From: a virus
Strand: one strand, 5' to 3'
Length of the DNA stretch: 64,000 nt
Virus record (IMG/VR): IMGVR_UViG_3300032053_000025
Coordinates: 1-64,000 of that record
Shown: piece after piece, positions 62,195-64,000 of the stretch
Position numbering within the stretch: position 1 is the first letter of the stretch
Layout: every line of letters begins with the position of its first letter
The notes under the pieces: generated by a model
Seen by the model: only the letters and a program-made list of their open reading frames with translations
What the model was told of the DNA's origin: nothing
Databases searched by the model: none
Made by a program: the position numbers and the translations under genes

Positions 62195-64000
62195 TATTTG
62201 TCCTCTTTTTTATTCAAGGATTGTAAATAGTCGATTAATTGGGTTTGTTTTGCCATTAATGCAGCCTTCGCCTTCTGGAACAATCCCGCTTCTTCCGCTT
62301 TCTTTAAATTTCTTACTTGGCTCCATGCAACCTTAAATGAATATGCCTCGATTTTCTTGTTGTTGCCGGGAAATTTCTTTTGAGCAGACTTCCATGCAGA
62401 ATTAAATACCTGCATGAATTTTCGTTGGCCCTCAATTCCTAATTCGGTCTGAACTGCTTGAGGAAGCTCAGCAATATTTTGATATGGGGCTCCAGCAAGT
62501 TCCAACTCTTTCTGAGCCCGATCTAATAACCATTTTTTAGCTTTTTTGATATCCCAATCATTCTGCTTATTGAAGATAAAAGACTGGATCTCAACTTTCT
62601 CCGAATCAATTCGTTTAGCGACCAAGGCAGAAATTCCTAACTCTGCATCAATAACTTCGGTCTTAAATGATTCTTTGTCACATTCTTTTGGATCGATTTG
62701 TCGCACACGAATATAGTTGGTAGTGCTAAAATCTCTCTTCCATTTGGCGACTGAAAAATTCTCCTCAATCTCTTCATCACCATATAAAACATCATCGTCT
62801 AAATATTCTCCCTCAGAACTTTGAGGCTGTAAGGATGCTTGCTTAAAATTCATTTTTTCTGGGCCCTGCTTACTTTCGGGCATTTTCTCAACTTTATCGG
62901 GATACTGTTTTTGTCTTAATATTTCCTCACCGGTAACATTTTGTTCGTTGTTCTGGGTAATCTTCGCGTACATAAAATATTCGTCCCCTTGCTTGGATTC
63001 CCTTAAACGATACCGTCTTTCCAACTCATAATCAACTTGTCCCTTAGAAGTAATAAAATCAGCAGTCTCATTAGAAATCAATCCTCTATCCGACATACTT
63101 CTCATCATTGTACAGAAAGCATCCGACATAAATTCCGTAACCGGCTTATAGCCAACAATCCACTTCTTAGAATTAGATTTAGTCGAATTTACATTCTTCT
63201 CTTTAATCAACGATATTAAATCATTTAAAATTGCGGCGAAATCTTTAATCCCAGTATTAACTTCTTTCATAAAAACTAAAGGCGATAATACACTTTCTCT
63301 TCGGCTTGCGGACGAAATATCCACGACCTCTACAAATCCGAACCCTGCCAATATATTCTTCTCAGCAGAAGTAAATAAAGCCTGTTTAAACATAGGTTCA
63401 ACTTCGGGAATAATCTGATTAATTTTCTCACCAAAATTCCCGACCCTTAATGGCATTTTATTCGATAACTGCAATCCATCGTTCCCATTAACATCAAATC
63501 GATTTACTTTATCCATCATTTCTTGTAAATCATTTTTGATTACTTTTAATTCTTCTTTACTCCAAGTAATCCCGGCCTTTAATAAATCGGGATCCCCCTC
63601 TAAAACCTGTAGCATATAAGGTATAACTTTTTCAACAAGATTTATTTCCTTGTCTTTTAACATATCTATAATTTTCCAGTTTTTATAAATGCCACGTCTA
63701 AATAAAAATGGTACTGGATATTTATCGAAAATTCTAACCCCGGGCTTATATAAGAAGTGAGATTCTGCTTCAATTGGTTCTCTATCCTTAACATCTGAAC
63801 CTATAAAATAATCGTAAGCAAATAAATCCTGTTTGCCAGTTTTTTCCTTGTCCTCTGCATACACACTTCCACCATCTGCAAAAACCATAGAAACAGGTAA
63901 ATTTATACCATCAATTTCTTCCCATTTAAGAATCTTCAATACTGGGAAGGATGCACATTTCCATAATTCTTTATAATACTCTTTCTGTAATCCTCTTAAA
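62194..64000 (-). CDS. Portal protein with ChaB-like C-terminus (cut at window edge)
   Basis: The frame is open to the right edge, so the gene is longer; the TTG at 63939 is only an internal possible start. Visible parts include SSASRRESVLSPLVFMKEV and a helical stem, typical of portal proteins, which form the DNA gate of the head. Near the end AELPQAVQ, FMQVFNSAWKSA and FKVAWSQV (62314-62475) match ChaB, a small domain rarely seen on portals. It is the first gene of the late operon visible here. Confidence 0.7.
   Translation of the reverse strand, partial: LRGLQKEYYKELWKCASFPVLKILKWEEIDGINLPVSMVFADGGSVYAEDKEKTGKQDLFAYDYFIGSDVKDREPIEAESHFLYKPGVRIFDKYPVPFLFRRGIYKNWKIIDMLKDKEINLVEKVIPYMLQVLEGDPDLLKAGITWSKEELKVIKNDLQEMMDKVNRFDVNGNDGLQLSNKMPLRVGNFGEKINQIIPEVEPMFKQALFTSAEKNILAGFGFVEVVDISSASRRESVLSPLVFMKEVNTGIKDFAAILNDLISLIKEKNVNSTKSNSKKWIVGYKPVTEFMSDAFCTMMRSMSDRGLISNETADFITSKGQVDYELERRYRLRESKQGDEYFMYAKITQNNEQNVTGEEILRQKQYPDKVEKMPESKQGPEKMNFKQASLQPQSSEGEYLDDDVLYGDEEIEENFSVAKWKRDFSTTNYIRVRQIDPKECDKESFKTEVIDAELGISALVAKRIDSEKVEIQSFIFNKQNDWDIKKAKKWLLDRAQKELELAGAPYQNIAELPQAVQTELGIEGQRKFMQVFNSAWKSAQKKFPGNNKKIEAYSFKVAWSQVRNLKKAEEAGLFQKAKAALMAKQTQLIDYLQSLNKKEDK

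Noticed and set aside
1-64000. Integrase, attachment sites, lysogeny repressor
   Set aside because: No tyrosine or serine recombinase, repressor or att-like direct repeat was recognised in this window.

Overview
The window is a 64 kb piece of an AT-rich tailed-phage genome (class Caudoviricetes, siphovirus-like because a single tape-measure gene lies downstream of a tube-like gene and no contractile-sheath gene was recognised). Genes are packed, with many ATGA/TAATG stop-start overlaps and strong AGGAGG-type ribosome sites. This suggests a bacterial host that uses standard Shine-Dalgarno initiation; the host itself cannot be named from the sequence. No terminase, endolysin or integrase was recognised, and both window ends cut through genes, so this is only part of a genome.

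Layout. From 1 to 35.4 kb all genes read rightward. First comes replication and recombination: HNH endonuclease, PD-(D/E)XK nuclease, an intein-split primase/helicase, RuvC-like and Hjc-like resolvases, a RecA-like recombinase, a beta-class DNA methyltransferase, a family B DNA polymerase and a Dam-like methylase. A sigma70-like promoter near 13.04-13.07 kb precedes a DnaQ-type exonuclease and a Mre11/Rad50-like module in which the Rad50/SbcC ATPase is split into two genes around the nuclease. From 19.1 to 30.8 kb lies a glycan-building cassette: a Bcs1/Acs1-like CDP-ribitol synthase, a tandem LicD plus glycosyltransferase protein, four further GT2-like proteins, a PIG-L deacetylase, a WbqC-methyltransferase fusion, an FkbM methyltransferase and an MptE-like protein, with an ATP-dependent DNA ligase embedded in it. 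From 30.8 to 35.4 kb are small membrane and zinc proteins, a second intein-containing gene (a phosphoesterase) and an RNA ligase.

From 64 kb back to 35.5 kb all genes read leftward and encode the virion: portal (cut by the window edge) with a ChaB-like tail, collagen-like and discoidin-like fibre proteins with a GT2-TPR-methyltransferase between them, a protease/scaffold with four zinc-binding clusters, major capsid protein, head-tail connectors, tail tube, tape measure, a distal-tail-like protein, a large tail-tip hub and three small tip proteins sharing one N-terminal motif. Strong hairpin terminators follow the capsid gene and the end of the late operon, where the two transcription units converge at about 35.4 kb.

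Most notable: (1) the phage-borne polyol-phosphate/glycan cassette together with a glycosyltransferase inside the virion operon, which suggests virion or host-surface decoration; (2) the split Rad50-like ATPase; (3) two inteins placed in catalytic motifs, plus an HNH gene broken by one nonsense codon; (4) 14-residue-period repeats in two different late proteins; (5) the zinc-ribbon protease/scaffold fusion.
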